Shown here one piece after another: positions 1-10,922 of a stretch of DNA of 64,000 bases. Numbering within the stretch: position 1 is the stretch's first letter; the number at the start of each line of letters is the position of its first letter. Under the pieces are notes generated by a model that was not told where the DNA came from, made no database searches, and saw only the letters and a list, made by a program, of their open reading frames with translations. This stretch comes from Hyaloperonospora brassicae (taxonomy: Eukaryota > Oomycota > Peronosporomycetes > Peronosporales > Peronosporaceae), in contig CANTFL010000167.1 in assembly GCA_947650285.1 (NCBI GenBank), forward strand, positions 124,001 through 188,000. The letters are read 5' to 3'. A program made the translations under genes and the position numbers.

Positions 1-107
1 AAAAAAGCAGTCACAAAACAGTCCCCCATCGGTCCTCTTTTGTGTACTGACTGATCAGATCCAAAACGCAGTGATGGACCAAATCGCAATCGGTCCCGAC
101 CAGCGCC

Positions 108-3100
108 ATGCGGCGACGCCAGCGCAAGTTCGTCGCCACTGACGGCCCCAGCAGCGCTCCCAACGCGACGCACGACGCGCAAAGTGCACCCGCAACGATC
201 GCCAGTGCCTTAGGTACGTCTCCCAGTGCGTCGCTCGCTCCTGACGAGTCAGTTGCCGTTGCAGGGAGCTCCACGATCTACGGGAATGTCCACGTGCGCC
301 TGGACGTGACCGCCAGCGCGCTCAGTGTGGACGCCACAGGCGCTGTGGCTATCCTGGCAGGACGGAAAGGACTGCACGTGATGGCCCTTGAGACGCCGTT
401 CGCGCCGTGGGCGACGTTGCCCCACCAGACGAAGCTCGAGGTGGCCGTGGTCAAGTGCAACCCGCATACGCTGTTCAAGAGCCACGTGGCCTCTTCGAGC
501 AACCGGAACACACTCATTTGGGACATTGCCGATGCTATAGAGACAGTGGGAAGTGTGGCGTCCATTGGACAAGCGCAGGGCGCGTCGAGGGGCTACAAAC
601 AGGGTCAGCCGAGCAGCAGGGGCGCGAACGACCGGGTCGGCTCGCAGACAACCGCACAGCCTCTTGTGGCAACGCTGAGGGCTCACACGCGATCAGTGAG
701 TGACGTTGCCTGGTCGCCGAGGGAGCCCTCGCTGCTAGCGACGTGCTCGGCCGATGCAAAGACGCTGTTGTGGGACATGCGGTCACCGCAGAGACCGATA
801 CAGACGTTGAATGCTTACAACAAGAGTGTAGTCCAAGTCGAATGGAATCGAGTGGATGCGACGTCGTTGGCGACGGCCCACGACGGAGAAGTGAGGGTTT
901 GGGACTTACGAGTCGGCGCAGGGCGAATGGTAGCTCCCGCAGCTCTGATTACAGCGCATATGCAAAAGATCTATGGCATCGACTGGCACCCAGAGCGGAC
1001 GTACGAGCTGGTGACGTGCTCGGAAGATAAGACGGTCAAGTTTTGGAATGTGACACAGCCCCGCGTTTGTCAGGGGACGCTGAATACAGGGGCGCCAGTG
1101 TGGCGAGCGCAATACACGCCATTCGGGGACGGCCTAGTGACGATCTCGCAACGAATGGACAACACGATACGACTGTGGGCACTTTCGCATGCTGATGGGG
1201 ATAGTCGAGGCAATGGAGATAGCGGAAACGTGGCCAATGCACCATCGTCTGTCACTGCAGACTTAGTGCATTCATTCGCAGGTCATAATGATTTAGTGAG
1301 AGGTATGGCGTGGCGTTGTCGTCCGTCCACAAGTGTGTACCAGCTGGTGTCGTGGTCGAAAGACCAAGAGCTGCGCATGTGGCAAGTAGATGTACCACAG
1401 CTTGAGGCTTGTGGCTACGACACAGCGTCGTATCGCGCAGATGCTGCTCCTTCCGAGAACACCAGCACCACCAATGCTCGCCTGCACTCGGATGCTCGTC
1501 GTTTGCTGCACGCTGAGTTTGTCGAGATGCGAGCCCAGCACTCCAAGTACAGCCTGTCGGCTTTGAAAACTGACTTTCTACCGCTCGTGGTGCCAAAGTC
1601 AGCAGTACCACTGAGTACGGAGGAGTACACGTTGGGTGGCGACGATAGATCGTTGCAAGCCCTCCTTGCGCTCGAAGAAGAGCTTAACAGAGAATGCACG
1701 ACCCAGTTGCGTCCAGAGGGCGAAGAAGACGAAGCATTGTTGTCTGCGAGGGAAAAAGATGATGCTCGACCAGACGATTCGACGAGTACAAACGAACGGT
1801 CAACAAGATCGAGCGGTGCGAGAGCGCTGCCGTGTCCACGTATCTCAGGCGCAGTTTTCAGCGGGCCCAATATGCTGCTGGTGTTTGATTCGCGGGTGGC
1901 AATCGGTCAATCTCGCAGCTCCGCAGTGCCAACAGCTGTTGCAGCAGGCAAAGAGGGCAAGCCACCAGTGGCTGTAAACAAGCTACCGCGCACCTACGAC
2001 GAATTGCTGGACTTACGAGACTCCCGTTTTGCAACCAAGAAAAACAAGAAGCCACCGGTGCAGCTTCTATCCTCAGCCAATATCATGGGCTCCATGGACG
2101 TTGTATCGAACGATTGGGCAGGACAGCAGCAGCAGCAGTCGCAAGAATTGGCTGACAGCGGCGTTGTTGTGGGCGGATATGGGGAAGACACGGACAATCG
2201 CGCTTGCTCGACTCATGGATATCATCATCCGTCAATGTACTACTCCTCAGCCGCCGGTAAGGGCACAGGTGGAAACGACGATATGCTGCGTGGGCTGAAT
2301 GAAATGGACCCTTCCATTCAGCAAGGATCCGAGTACTTGAACACGTACTTTTCGAACACAGAGTACCATTTACCCGACAACAGCCCGGAGCATCTCTTTT
2401 CGATACCCCCTAGCGCTGCTGTTGGTCTCCAGCTGTCTCCGCGAGTATCAGTTCGGTCAAACGGTGGAGAACGGTTGAAACGTGTGGAGCAAGCAGCACC
2501 AGCGCTCAATCTTGACCTAAGCATCAGCGTGACGATTCTTGATCTGTCCAAGCTATGTGGCTTGTCTTCGATTCTGACGCACCAGACCAACCTCATGCCA
2601 CGTGGTGTGACTCCATCGGCGGTATCGTCAAAGGCATGTGCTTCGGCGAGACGCAAAAAGAGTCAGCTTGGATCTGTCAATCGCTCGATGATCTCCTGGA
2701 TGCTTCGAGCTGCGGAGAATATGCCTGTGAAGCATGGGATCGCACCACATAATAACCTGAGCCACGTACTACGGACTCTGTTGACTGAGACTACTGCCGC
2801 CGCCAAAGGGCTGAAGGACGACGACGACGCCGTGCTTGACGACTCTTGCATCGCACTAGCTGCAAGGTGTGCACAAAACTCACATGCTGCGATGCTGGCA
2901 GGTCGACGCGACTTGCAGCAGGTTTGGTCTTTGCTCGAGATCTCTGCTGCACCGGAAGTGGAGCTCCCCATTTACAAGGACAAAAGCTCGTCGGCATCAC
3001 TCTCGCTTCGAACGTCGCATCCTTGGGGTGCCCATCCACTTGGCAAACGTCTCGTGCATAAAGTTCTCGACATGTACGAACAGACAGGTGATGTTCAGGC

Positions 3101-4514
3101 GCTGGCATCGATTGTGTGCGCGTTGAAGCCAAGCGAGCGCAAGAAACAGTGGGACGAGACTTGTAGAGTGGTCACTCCTTCGGCCATTACAATGGAAGAT
3201 CAGCTGCCGGTAGTGCGCGAGGGCAGACGCTCGAGCATGAAAGGCGTGGACACTGGCGTGGGCGTCGGCGTTTCTGGTCATACTGCAACCTCCGCCAACA
3301 GGTTGCGTGTCAGACGCTCGTCATCGAATTGCCTGGCGCAGTCGGTAATGAAGACGGCCGATGCGAGTGATGGCCCTCCTGTGATGCGAGGTACTCGCCG
3401 ATCGAGTAGCCACACTGAAAGTCGCTCGCAGGGGCTCTCCGTCGACAGAGACGCAGTGTTTTGTGGGTCGAAGGACTGGCCGCTAGTCAGCAGCGGTAAC
3501 AGCAGTGCTGCATCCAGTCGACAGTCGAGCCCCGTCCGAGAACGCACAATGAGCACTTCTTTTGGACTGAATGTGGTCAACCGCGAGGCGTTGAACAAGG
3601 CGTCCGCACCGACACTTCACACTGGTTGGAAGGTGGACTTTGACCGCATGGAAAACCCGTTCAAGACATGGAGCGGGAACTCGAACAAAGACACGTCTCC
3701 GCCTCGACTCACGGCTGAAACATTCCAGTCTCCGATTCGGAGTGCAAGTGGGAAATTGCCAGCTCTTTCGCTGGTCGTGACGGCGTCCCCGAGAGTGGGC
3801 CCAGCCACGCCTTCTCCCCGCCATGCCGTGGTCGGGACAAGTACGAGAGAAGAAGAAGTGGACGCGAACGACCGTGTGTTGCTACAGCTGAGCTATCGAT
3901 CGGTGGAGGAGGAGAAGTGTCTGCTGTCGTCGCATCCCGACGACGAGAAGCGGTACGACGTTTACAAGGAGGCATACGCAGACGTGCTCTATCGCTACGG
4001 CGCAATGAACCTGCGCATCGAAGTGCTCAAGAAAAAGACGCCTAGCGTGCAAGACGCACGTGGCATTGCCATGGGGATGATCTGCGGCTCGTGCAATGAG
4101 GTACGCCATTGCGTTTGTCGTGTCCGTGGGATGTGTGGGATATGTGTGTGTGGTCTGCCACGACTGGACACCTCTTCTTTCCTCGTCGTTTTCCCTATGC
4201 TGACGTTCCGTTGTGCTTGTGGTCGTGTCCACTGGGTCTAGAAAACGAGCGATCTCGTGTGCACGAGCTGCCGCGAGTTTGCAGTCCGCTGTTCCGTGTG
4301 TCAGCTCGTGGTTCGAGGCCAGTCGATGTTCTGCATGACGTGCGGCCACGGCGGCCACGCCGCGCACCTTCGCGCGTGGTTTGAGGTCGAAACCGTGTGT
4401 CCCACCGGCTGCGGCTGCTGGTGCAAACAAGCGACGGCGGCCATGCCAGCGTACCAAGCAGAGCACCAGCAGTCGGACCACACCGTCGTGCTGTCGAGGT
4501 CGCATTCGTTCTAG
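108..4514 (+). CDS. WDR59: WDR59-like GATOR2 subunit (WD40 + C-terminal zinc domain)
   Basis: Scaffold-type subunit of GATOR2, which relays amino-acid supply to TORC1 at the lysosome or vacuole surface. Two exons, 108-4100 and 4242-4514, with a phase-0 intron 4101-4241 (gtacgc...tctag); about 1,421 aa, longer than the roughly 970-aa human protein. The N-terminal ~450 residues carry WD40 repeats with the order and spacing of WDR59 (VAWSPREPSLLATCSAD, then AHDGEVRVWDLR, then IDWHPERTYELVTCSEDK). The middle is long and low in complexity, and I see no clear RWD domain there. The C-terminal part has the family's Tyr-rich helix (YKEAYADVLYRYGAMNLR) and then a Cys/His zinc region, which the intron splits after CGSCNE; exon 2 supplies CTSC, CMTCGHGGHAAH and CPTGCGCWC. 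Reading through the intron would truncate the zinc domain, so splicing is needed. The identification is firm; the start is the first ATG. Confidence 0.93.
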
Positions 4515-4626
4515 TTGGAGTCGATGGCAGTCGATGGGTACACTCGGTGGCGGCGTCGACCAATCAAAATCGAGCTGCGATTGGTTGGTCAGGACAGGCC
4601 CAGCAGCAGGAGGAAGCAGCAGCAGC

Positions 4627-5275
4627 ATGCGCGGCAGTGGCTTGAGTCTCGAGCGGTTCATCAAGGGCAAGTCCCAGCGGACCAAGAGCGATGCCAAGAG
4701 CAAGAAGAAGGTCATCATCCACAAGGCACAGCGTCAGCGCGAGTATGCAAAGGTGAAGAAGCGCGAAGGCAGCGCGTTGGCTGGAGATAGCGCGGCCGGC
4801 TCGTCGTTCTACGACAGGTTCTTTAGCGAGCTCCAGAGCGGTGGTGCGGACGGGGACGACGTAGAGGGAAAAGAGGTGGAGGAGGTATGTTGCCCGTGTG
4901 CTGCGGCTGTTGGTGTCTCGTTCGTGGCTCATGTGCTGGTTGCTGGGTCAGGTGGAAGCTCCGCGCGTCGATAGGCAGCAGCAGCAACAGGACCGAGACG
5001 CGAAGAAGCACACGGCAAGACCCGACCCTTTCTTCAAAGCCAAGAAGAAGGCGGCGATCACAAAGACCGAGCAGCGCCACGCTCGCGAAGAGAAGCAGAA
5101 GCGGACAGCAGCTGCTGAGAAGAAGATCGTGCAGCGCAAAAAGCGCCACGTGAAGCTGAGTCAGCGCACGGCAACGGGGCAACCTATCGTGAAGAACCAC
5201 ATCAACGACATTTTGTCCCGGCTGCAAGCGGAGAAAAGAGGGGCAGCGAGCAGTAAGGCGGGGCAGGGAGAGTGA
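4627..5275 (+). CDS. FYV7: FYV7/TAP26-family rRNA processing protein
   Basis: Small, highly basic nucleolar protein of the Fyv7/CCDC59 family (Pfam rRNA_processing), which acts in 18S rRNA maturation. Two exons, 4627-4884 and 4952-5275, joined by a 67-nt phase-0 intron with gtatgt donor and gtcag acceptor; 193 aa. Exon 1 is Lys/Arg-rich with coiled-coil tendency. Exon 2 holds the family signature: DPFFKAKKK, then a basic helix, then the C-terminal LSQRTATGQPIVKNHINDIL, which aligns with the QRTRTGQP...IEDLL ending of yeast Fyv7. The start chosen is the ATG before RGSGLSLERFIKG; the frame is open upstream, so a longer N terminus is possible. It lies 112 bp after WDR59 on the same strand. UTP3, another small-subunit processome factor, is 7 kb away. 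Confidence 0.85.
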
Positions 5276-5704
5276 AAGAACTCGCGGACTTGCCCATGAG
5301 CCGTCGGCATCGCTGCCACTGCACAGTGATGATGTTCAGAGCATACCGATGCACCAGCGACTCAGCTTGACCGCAGGTTGACAGAAAGCTGGTAGGTCAG
5401 TCGGTCGTGCATTGACGATGAGCACGTAGACATTCGGTACACTAGCGGAACTACAAAGACACAGCGTCATTCGAATACGCTGCCCCCTTCCTTCCTGTCG
5501 ACCTCCTTGACGTGCAACTGCTATCTCAGCACGCGCCACTCAATGTATCCACACGCATACGCGACAGCACCCAATCTCAAAGTCTTTCCGTTCTTGTTGA
5601 TTCCTTACGGCTGATGACTACAGCGGTGTGCTGCACACCAACACAGTCTCCCTCAGTCCGCATGTCCATCTACTATCCAGAATGGGTACGCAAACGTACA
5701 TCCA

Positions 5705-5722
5705 TACGTACGTACGTACGTA
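5705..5722. repeat. (TACG)n microsatellite
   Basis: About 4.5 perfect TACG units in the intergenic space downstream of FYV7, with further interrupted units on both sides. Confidence 0.85.
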
Positions 5723-5797
5723 GCTACGTCCCCTTCTCCCCGGCCACTCGCAGCTGCGTCACCCCACTAGACACCGCAGCACCCGCCGCACTCCACA

Positions 5798-5800
<3 letters not shown>

Positions 5801-5828
<28 letters not shown>
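5801..5828. repeat. (GA)n microsatellite
   Basis: Fourteen uninterrupted GA dinucleotides in the 3' flank of the acyl carrier protein gene. Confidence 0.95.
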
Positions 5829-5833
<5 letters not shown>

Positions 5834-5901
5834 CGCATGCAGGAGCCCCAGAGCCCCACAGCAGCGTCCATTCCACCCGCCCCCTCGTCCGTCTTCAGCC
5901 T

Positions 5902-6255
5902 CTACTTGGCCATCGGGTGCGCGGCAACGTAGTCAATGACCTGCGCCGGCGTGAGCAGCTTCTCCGACTCGTTGTCCGGGATCTCGATCGTGAACTCCTC
6001 CTCCATGGCCATCACCACCTCCACGACGTCCAGCGAGTCCAGCCCCAGGTCCTCCTGGAACTTGGCGCCTTCTTGGACCTCGTCGGCCTTCACCTTATCA
6101 AAGTTCTTGACGACGCTCAGCACGCGCTCGCTCACCTCGTTGCGGTCCAGGAACGTCTGTGCGCTGAGGAAACGCACGTGCGACACGCGCGGGAGAAACG
6201 CTGCACGGCCCGCGGCGCGGGACAGCGGACGGAGCGCAGCGACAAAGCGGTTCAT
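5902..6255 (-). CDS. NDUFAB1: Mitochondrial acyl carrier protein (NDUFAB1/ACP)
   Basis: Mitochondrial acyl carrier protein, which carries acyl chains on 4'-phosphopantetheine for mitochondrial fatty acid/lipoate synthesis. In complex I-containing organisms it is also a complex I subunit and partner of LYR proteins. Single exon, 117 aa. Residues 1-~30 are Arg/Ala-rich without acidic residues ([20 protein letters not shown]), a typical matrix targeting sequence. The carrier domain follows, with the prosthetic-group serine in [20 protein letters not shown] and the helix-4 ending [15 protein letters not shown]. Length and motifs are normal for the family. It is divergent to the coiled-coil gene at 6644, sharing a ~390-bp upstream region. 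Confidence 0.96.
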   Translation of the reverse strand: MNRFVAALRPLSRAAGRAAFLPRVSHVRFLSAQTFLDRNEVSERVLSVVKNFDKVKADEVQEGAKFQEDLGLDSLDVVEVVMAMEEEFTIEIPDNESEKLLTPAQVIDYVAAHPMAK

Positions 6256-6643
6256 CCTTCCGTTCCTCTTTTCTCGTTCTCGTTTGTGTCTATCTTTTGG
6301 TTTGCTGCTGCTGCTGCTGCTACTTCAGCCGAGCGGGTGGGCCACAAGTGGCCGGCGGGAGGACGAGAGGGGCGGGGAGGTGTGAAGTGGACCACATTAG
6401 AAACCGCCACCAAGAGGGCAAAATCCACTTGGTCTCGACAGTGTCCGGCTGGACCTGTCCCTCGACGCGTTGTTCTCGAGTCTATCCGGGTATCATCGAT
6501 CCTCTATTGGTCAAAATTCAACGCTCTTTTTCTGGCGTCGAAACAGCAGCACGGCGCTTCTCGTGTGTGTGTGTGTGTGTGTGGTTCGAAAGAGTGACAT
6601 ACACCCCCTCGTTTGTGCCCATCAACACAAAGCGCACGCGGAC
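6256..6643. promoter_or_regulatory. Shared divergent upstream region, ACP / coiled-coil gene
   Basis: 388 bp separate two divergent start codons. It holds CTG-type trinucleotides near the ACP end and a GT microsatellite (6563-6583) near the other gene. I do not recognise a specific core promoter element; the role is inferred from position. Confidence 0.5.
6563..6583. repeat. (GT)n microsatellite
   Basis: About ten GT units, 60 bp upstream of the coiled-coil gene start. Confidence 0.95.
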
Positions 6644-7789
6644 ATGCAACCTGCATCGACGGCTCCACCTGACGGCGACGCGCTGCAGGACGACGCACAC
6701 GAACACGCGCGCAAGTGGTGGGGCGAACGGGAGCTGGCGGTCGAGCGTGAGCTAGCGGTGGGTCTGCAGCGGCGCATGGAGACGCAGCGCGCACAGCTCT
6801 ACGCGTTCAAGACGGAGCAGAGCAAGTGGGAGCACGAGCTGCAGCTGCGCATCTCCAAGTACACGCACGACCGCAAGCTCCTGAGTGAGCACAATGTGGA
6901 GCTGCAGGGAGAACTCGCGGCGATGGAAGCGAAGCTGGCGCAGTACCAGCGCGAGATGGATCTGCAGGTGCAGTACGTGATCGAGCTGGAGGGCGTGCTG
7001 CAGGAGAATCAGATGGACGCGCAACAAGTGTGGACGCTGCGGCAGGAGAACAGGGAGCTGCAGCAAGTGGGGGATGAAGAGATGCAGTGTATGGTCTGGC
7101 AGAAGAGACGGGGAGGCTGATGCTATTGTTGTTGTTGTTGTTGCTGTTGTTGGTTTGCTCGTAGAGACTGCGACAATGGGAGAGCTTTTATCGCGACGAA
7201 AAGGTGCAGGTGGCACAGCAGCAGCAAGTGCAGCAAGAGGAGCTGCTGACAGAGCTCGAGCGGCTGTTGGTGCTGCCTCAAGATGCGCTCGTGCATCGAC
7301 AACATGCAGGAGGCATGCATGATGCAAAGGGCGATGGGACGACCAACGGCGGGCAGACTCAGCATGGTTCTGGTCGAACGCAGCGGGAAACTGATGCAGA
7401 AAACGAGTCGCTCGTGACGAGGGTGAAGGAGCTCGAAGCGCTGTGCAAGCAAAAGGTGCGTGCGTTAGGTCGACGAGCATATCCAATGACGCGCACTCAC
7501 TGTCATGTCGTGTGCAGGACCAATCCGTGTGCTCGCTAACGTCGATCGTGGAGCAGCAAGAAATTGCATACGATGAGAAGCTAAAGATCGTGACAGCCAA
7601 GTATCAGCAGGTCAAGGCAATTAATCTGGCATTGCAGGTACCGATCGCATTGATGTTGTGCAGCACCACTCGCATGTGTTTGCTCTCCAATCGCGACTCA
7701 CTCAAGCTTTTAACTGATATGCCATTTGTTTGTCCATTGATAAGAAGCGACTCATGCACACACTGACCGAAGCAAGTGGCAAGGCATAG
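6644..7789 (+). CDS. Coiled-coil protein, function unknown
   Basis: Four exons fit: 6644-7066, 7165-7455, 7518-7637, 7745-7789. All introns are phase 0 (98, 62 and 107 nt) with GT donors; the first two end in TAG and CAG, while the last acceptor (AAG) is weaker. Product about 292 aa. Most of exon 1 after residue 25 is a long charged helix of alternating Glu/Arg/Gln (KWWGERELAVERELA, then LQLRISKYTHDRKLLSEHN), strongly coiled-coil; exon 2 continues it with a Gln-rich stretch. There is no signal peptide, membrane segment or enzyme motif. I do not recognise the family; a cytoskeletal, centrosomal or ciliary coiled-coil protein is one possibility, but nothing in the sequence decides it. Intron 1 holds a TTG microsatellite. 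Confidence 0.7.
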
Positions 7790-7951
7790 CATCCCAGTGC
7801 TCTGTCGACGCCACGGTGTACCACCACTACCACCAACAAGAGAGGACGTGCTTCATCCACGGACGAGACCACAGAGACTCTCGCTCTCTCTCGCTCGCTC
7901 GCTTCTTCACCAGCCACCCGCTCGCTCGCTCGCTCCCTCGCTCGTCTCTGC

Positions 7952-8290
7952 TCACTGCTGGACCTGAATGTTGTACTTCCGCTGCCACTCGTCGGCCGCC
8001 TTCTCCTTCTGCTTTATGCTGTCGTTCAGCTGTGCCAGCACCTGTGCAATGCCGTCCCGATTGGACGCCACCGCTGGCAACACCTCTTCGACCGTCCGCT
8101 CGACCAGCACGCCACCCACCATGCGATACGCCTTGCGATCCTTCGGCAGCTCCTTCAGCGTCTGGATCACTCGGTCGTGCTCGGTCGACTCTGCCTCCAG
8201 CTCAGCGATCTTCTCGCCCAGCTGCCGCACCTCAGCCCGCAGACTTTTGTACGTCGCCACCACTTGCTGCTCCGTGATCGGTGTGGCCAT
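7952..8290 (-). CDS. PFDN2: Prefoldin subunit 2
   Basis: Beta-type subunit of the prefoldin hexamer, which passes nascent actin and tubulin to the CCT chaperonin in the cytosol. Single exon, 112 aa, the usual size. Two coiled-coil helices flank the beta hairpin, which carries the near-invariant PFDN2 string YRMVGGVLVERTVEEVLPA; it is preceded by VIQTLKELP and ends in a Lys/Glu-rich helix (KAADEWQRKYNIQ). The frame is open further upstream, but the extension is Arg/His-rich and unlike the family, so MATPITEQQV is taken as the start. It is divergent to the RPS21 gene. Confidence 0.96.
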   Translation of the reverse strand: MATPITEQQVVATYKSLRAEVRQLGEKIAELEAESTEHDRVIQTLKELPKDRKAYRMVGGVLVERTVEEVLPAVASNRDGIAQVLAQLNDSIKQKEKAADEWQRKYNIQVQQ

Positions 8291-8610
8291 TTGTATCTGG
8301 TCGTCGTCGCTCGAGCAGCTCCGAAAGTGGGTACACACGGACTCGCGATTTCTATTGTGCCAGTGGTGTGTGTGTTTTTGCGACGTATTTCTATTCGCGA
8401 AAACAGGTCGAGAGCGCGAGCGGTGGGTCGGTCGATGTGGATATCGACTTGGAGAGGGGTCGCCACGCGCGAAGTCGCACTTGGCGTTTGTATGCTCGAG
8501 CACTACCGTACGGGCCATTGGTTTCGAGAGCTCTTCCCACTTGCAAAGCAGCAGCGACTCGGACCGAGAGATTTGTATTGAGGAATTCCACCGACTCCAG
8601 ACAAGTGACC
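8291..8610. promoter_or_regulatory. Shared divergent upstream region, PFDN2 / RPS21
   Basis: 320 bp between two opposite start codons. Open frames cross it on both strands but encode nothing recognisable. No defined core element is visible; its promoter role is inferred from position. Confidence 0.5.
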
Positions 8611-8964
8611 ATGCAGAACGAGGCCGGCCAGTCGATCGACATTTACATCCCGCGCAAGTGGTGCGTCTCAGGCTGCCGAGTTGAGCTGCTGCTGAATAGA
8701 GCGACGTGTGTGGTGCCAGTCGGGATGGTGAGGATGTTTACTAACTAACTGTTGTCGCTTGTCGCCTCTTGAAGCTCGTGGACCAACCGCATCCTTGCGG
8801 CCAAAGACAATGCCTCGGTGCAGATCAACGTTGGCCGCGTGAACGCGGACGGCGTCTTCACGGGCGAGTCGGACACGTTCGCGCTCGCTGGCTACATCCG
8901 CCACCACGGCGAAGGCGACATGGCGTTGACGGAGCTGGCGCATCAGGCGGACGCCAAGAACTAA
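8611..8964 (+). CDS. RPS21: 40S ribosomal protein eS21 (RPS21)
   Basis: Small-subunit ribosomal protein eS21. Two exons, 8611-8660 and 8775-8964, with a 114-nt intron (gtgcgt...gaag) that splits a Cys codon; 79 aa against 83 in human. The N terminus MQNEAGQSIDIYIPRK aligns with the human MQND...DLYVPRK start. After the splice come CSWTNRILAAKDNASVQINV and a C-terminal half with GYIRHHGEGD. Without splicing the frame runs into unrelated sequence, so the intron is required. An intron this early in a ribosomal protein gene is common in eukaryotes. Confidence 0.95.
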
Positions 8965-9504
8965 GTGGAGCGTGTGATATGTGACGAGCTGCACGACGCA
9001 GAGCGTGTAGCTGGCCACATGAAAGCTGCAGTCGGATCGACAGCGCAGTGCGTGCAAGAAGCATTGTCTGCAAAGACGATGGGCTGTGCTTGCGGGAGCT
9101 CGCTTGAACCGGGATTGTGGCGCTTACGGAGTCGGTTGTCTTCAAGTCGGATTGCGTTGTCTTTGTCTCTGGTCGGTCGTCGGTCTACAAACGTAGATCT
9201 CGTCTAGGAAAGAGCAAGCACGAAGTAGTTTGGCCATGACGACCGCGTCCGTCTTGTTTGTCTCGATGTTGTTATTCGCTTCTACTCTCCTGCGGCACTC
9301 ACTTGTCCACTCTCGAGCGACATCGACAACTCGACTGATAGACAGCTCAACTGCGACGCAAGTCGGCAGCAGAGCAAGACGCCACTTTGCTGTCCTTTTG
9401 GCAGCGGACTGATGAATGTCCATCGACGACGCAGGCTGCGTGCGATCCATCCACTTAGCCCTTCCGCAGAAAAGCGGCCAGCAACACACGAGAGAAGCAC
9501 AACG
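8965..9504. other. Convergent intergenic region, RPS21 / TIM13
   Basis: 540 bp between the stops of RPS21 (+) and TIM13 (-). Open frames cross it on both strands with no recognisable domain; presumably untranslated 3' regions. A further TIM13 exon could lie here if the donor-like site at 9582 is used. Confidence 0.5.
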
Positions 9505-9996
9505 TCACGCACTGTGGTCGTACTCAACACAGAGCGTCGCATGCAAACGCTGGTAACAATTGCGCACAACAAGTCGCCGTACCTGTGGACCGCGCTGGAC
9601 CATCGCCTCCGAGACCACTTTCATCGTGTCAATGTAGCGGTTGATGCACAGCGCGAGACAGTTCTGCTGCTTGCCGTCCAACTTGCCACTCGGGCGCGAA
9701 ATGCACTTGTCAAAGCACTTTTCCTGCAGGTTTTGCGTCAGTTCCTGTAGCGCCTGCTGCTGCACTTCCGAGCGGACCTGACGGTCGTCCAAATACACAC
9801 AACAGACCAATGGACACCATCAGCGTTGGCAACAACGACCTTTTCAATGGACAGCAGCAATGGAAATAGCAGCAGAGAAGACGAGAGCGACACCAATAGA
9901 CGAGTGAGTAGCAATGCACACAGCTCCACAGCCACACAGACGTACTCGGTTGACAAGTTCGGCCTTTTGCTGAGGGGTAAAGTTGGCGCCGTCCAT
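9505..9996 (-). CDS. TIM13: Mitochondrial import chaperone TIM13 (small Tim)
   Basis: Small Tim protein of the intermembrane space, which partners Tim8 to escort hydrophobic precursors to the inner membrane. Exons 9996-9946 and 9777-9505; phase-0 intron 9945-9778 (gtacgt...gtcag). The product is about 107 aa: MDGANFTPQQKAELVNR joined to VRSEVQQQALQELTQNLQ. The twin CX3C motif is CFDKC and CLALC, separated by ISRPSGKLDGKQQN, and followed by INRYIDTMKVVSEAM, a TIM13-type arrangement. The last ~26 residues after VQRGPQ are unlike the family and start at a donor-like gtacgg (9582), so the true C terminus may come from a downstream exon. It is divergent to CMC2, another intermembrane-space Cys-motif protein. 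Confidence 0.88.
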
Positions 9997-10222
9997 CGCT
10001 CTTCCGGTTGTGCTCCTGCTGCTGTGGGTACAAACGAGTGTCCGAAGGAATCGAGCGATGGCTACGTCTGCGGTGTCGGTGGTGTGGACGAGTGTGGACC
10101 ACACAACTAGCGCAAGGCAGTCAGTCGTCCAAGTTGCAAAACAAGGTACATAACTCGACCGAAATGTCATCTTGCGATACGCGACGTCTGATCCTCCGCA
10201 TCGAAACGGGCGCAACCGCAGC
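9997..10222. promoter_or_regulatory. Divergent promoter region, TIM13 / CMC2
   Basis: 226 bp lie between the start codons of two intermembrane-space protein genes on opposite strands. Shared control is inferred from the arrangement; I do not recognise a specific motif. Confidence 0.5.
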
Positions 10223-10708
10223 ATGCACCCGCCACTGGACCGCCCGCATCCGGACTGCCAGGCCGTACGTTCGCCCGCCTGCGCGCTGCTCTGATTCTGT
10301 ATCTGCTTCTTCTTCTTCTTCTTCTTCTCTGTGTTGTTGTTGCTGTTGTTGTTGTTGTTGTTGCTGTTCGTACCACAGCTATGGCACACACGTGATCCGC
10401 CACTTGACAACAACTTGTTATGGCTGCTGTGTTGTTGTTGCTGTTGTTTTGCTGTTCCTCGTGCTCGTTTGCTGCTGCGTGTGCGGGCCGCACAGGAGAT
10501 CAAAGCGCTGCTCGTGTGCCACGAAAAGTACCCGTACGCAAAGTTCGTTGGTGCGTGCGGAGAGCTAAAGACGGCACTCGACTGGTGCTTCAAGCGCGAA
10601 AAGGCGCGCGTGCGTGATGAGAACTTCAGACGGGCCAAGGCATCGGACGCCTACGTGAAGCAGAAGATGCAGGAGCGACGCGAGCACGAGCGCGACAGCG
10701 CCCATTAA
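10223..10708 (+). CDS. CMC2: COX assembly mitochondrial protein 2 (CMC2)
   Basis: Twin-CX9C intermembrane-space protein of the CMC1/2 family, needed for cytochrome c oxidase assembly. Exons 10223-10264 and 10496-10708; phase-0 intron 10265-10495 (gtacgt...cacag), rich in TTC and TTG triplets. The product is 84 aa, close to yeast and human. Exon 1 encodes MHPPLDRPHPDCQA, which matches the family start MHP.L....H..C. Exon 2 continues with LLVCHEKYPYAKFVGACGEL and LDWCFKREKA, giving the Cys pairs, then a basic C-terminal helix. The short first exon would be missed without the family alignment. It is convergent with the CBP3 gene. Confidence 0.88.
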
Positions 10709-10922
10709 GCAGTCGACTGGTTGGCAACAAACGCCTTTGGCACTGCGAAAAACGAAGAAGAGGTACCATGCAACGCCATAGAACGGTCGTCGAGACATTG
10801 CTCGGAACAGGTCTGTGTTAGCAGCGCCCTGTGCCATGTATTGCTGCACTCGCGTTACCAATCGAAGACGTACGTGCTGCCACGGATGCTGTGGCTCTTT
10901 TGATAGACACACGAGTGAACAA

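Larger units (their letters stand above)
5276..5901. other. Convergent intergenic region, FYV7 / ACP
   Basis: This holds the 3' flanks of FYV7 (+) and the acyl carrier protein gene (-). Long open frames cross it but show no recognisable protein. It contains a TACG microsatellite and a GA microsatellite, listed separately. Confidence 0.6.

Noticed and set aside
249..686. Minus-strand open frame across the WDR59 gene
   Set aside because: It is a shadow of GC-rich WD40 coding sequence on the other strand; composition is random and no domain is present.
7952..8518. Longer minus-strand frame that would extend prefoldin 2 by 76 residues
   Set aside because: The extension is Arg/His/Ser-rich, does not resemble a targeting peptide or the family, and covers the divergent promoter.
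10331..10493. Leu/Cys-rich 'membrane' or Asn/Thr-rich proteins in TTG repeats
   Set aside because: They are translations of trinucleotide repeats inside the CMC2 intron.
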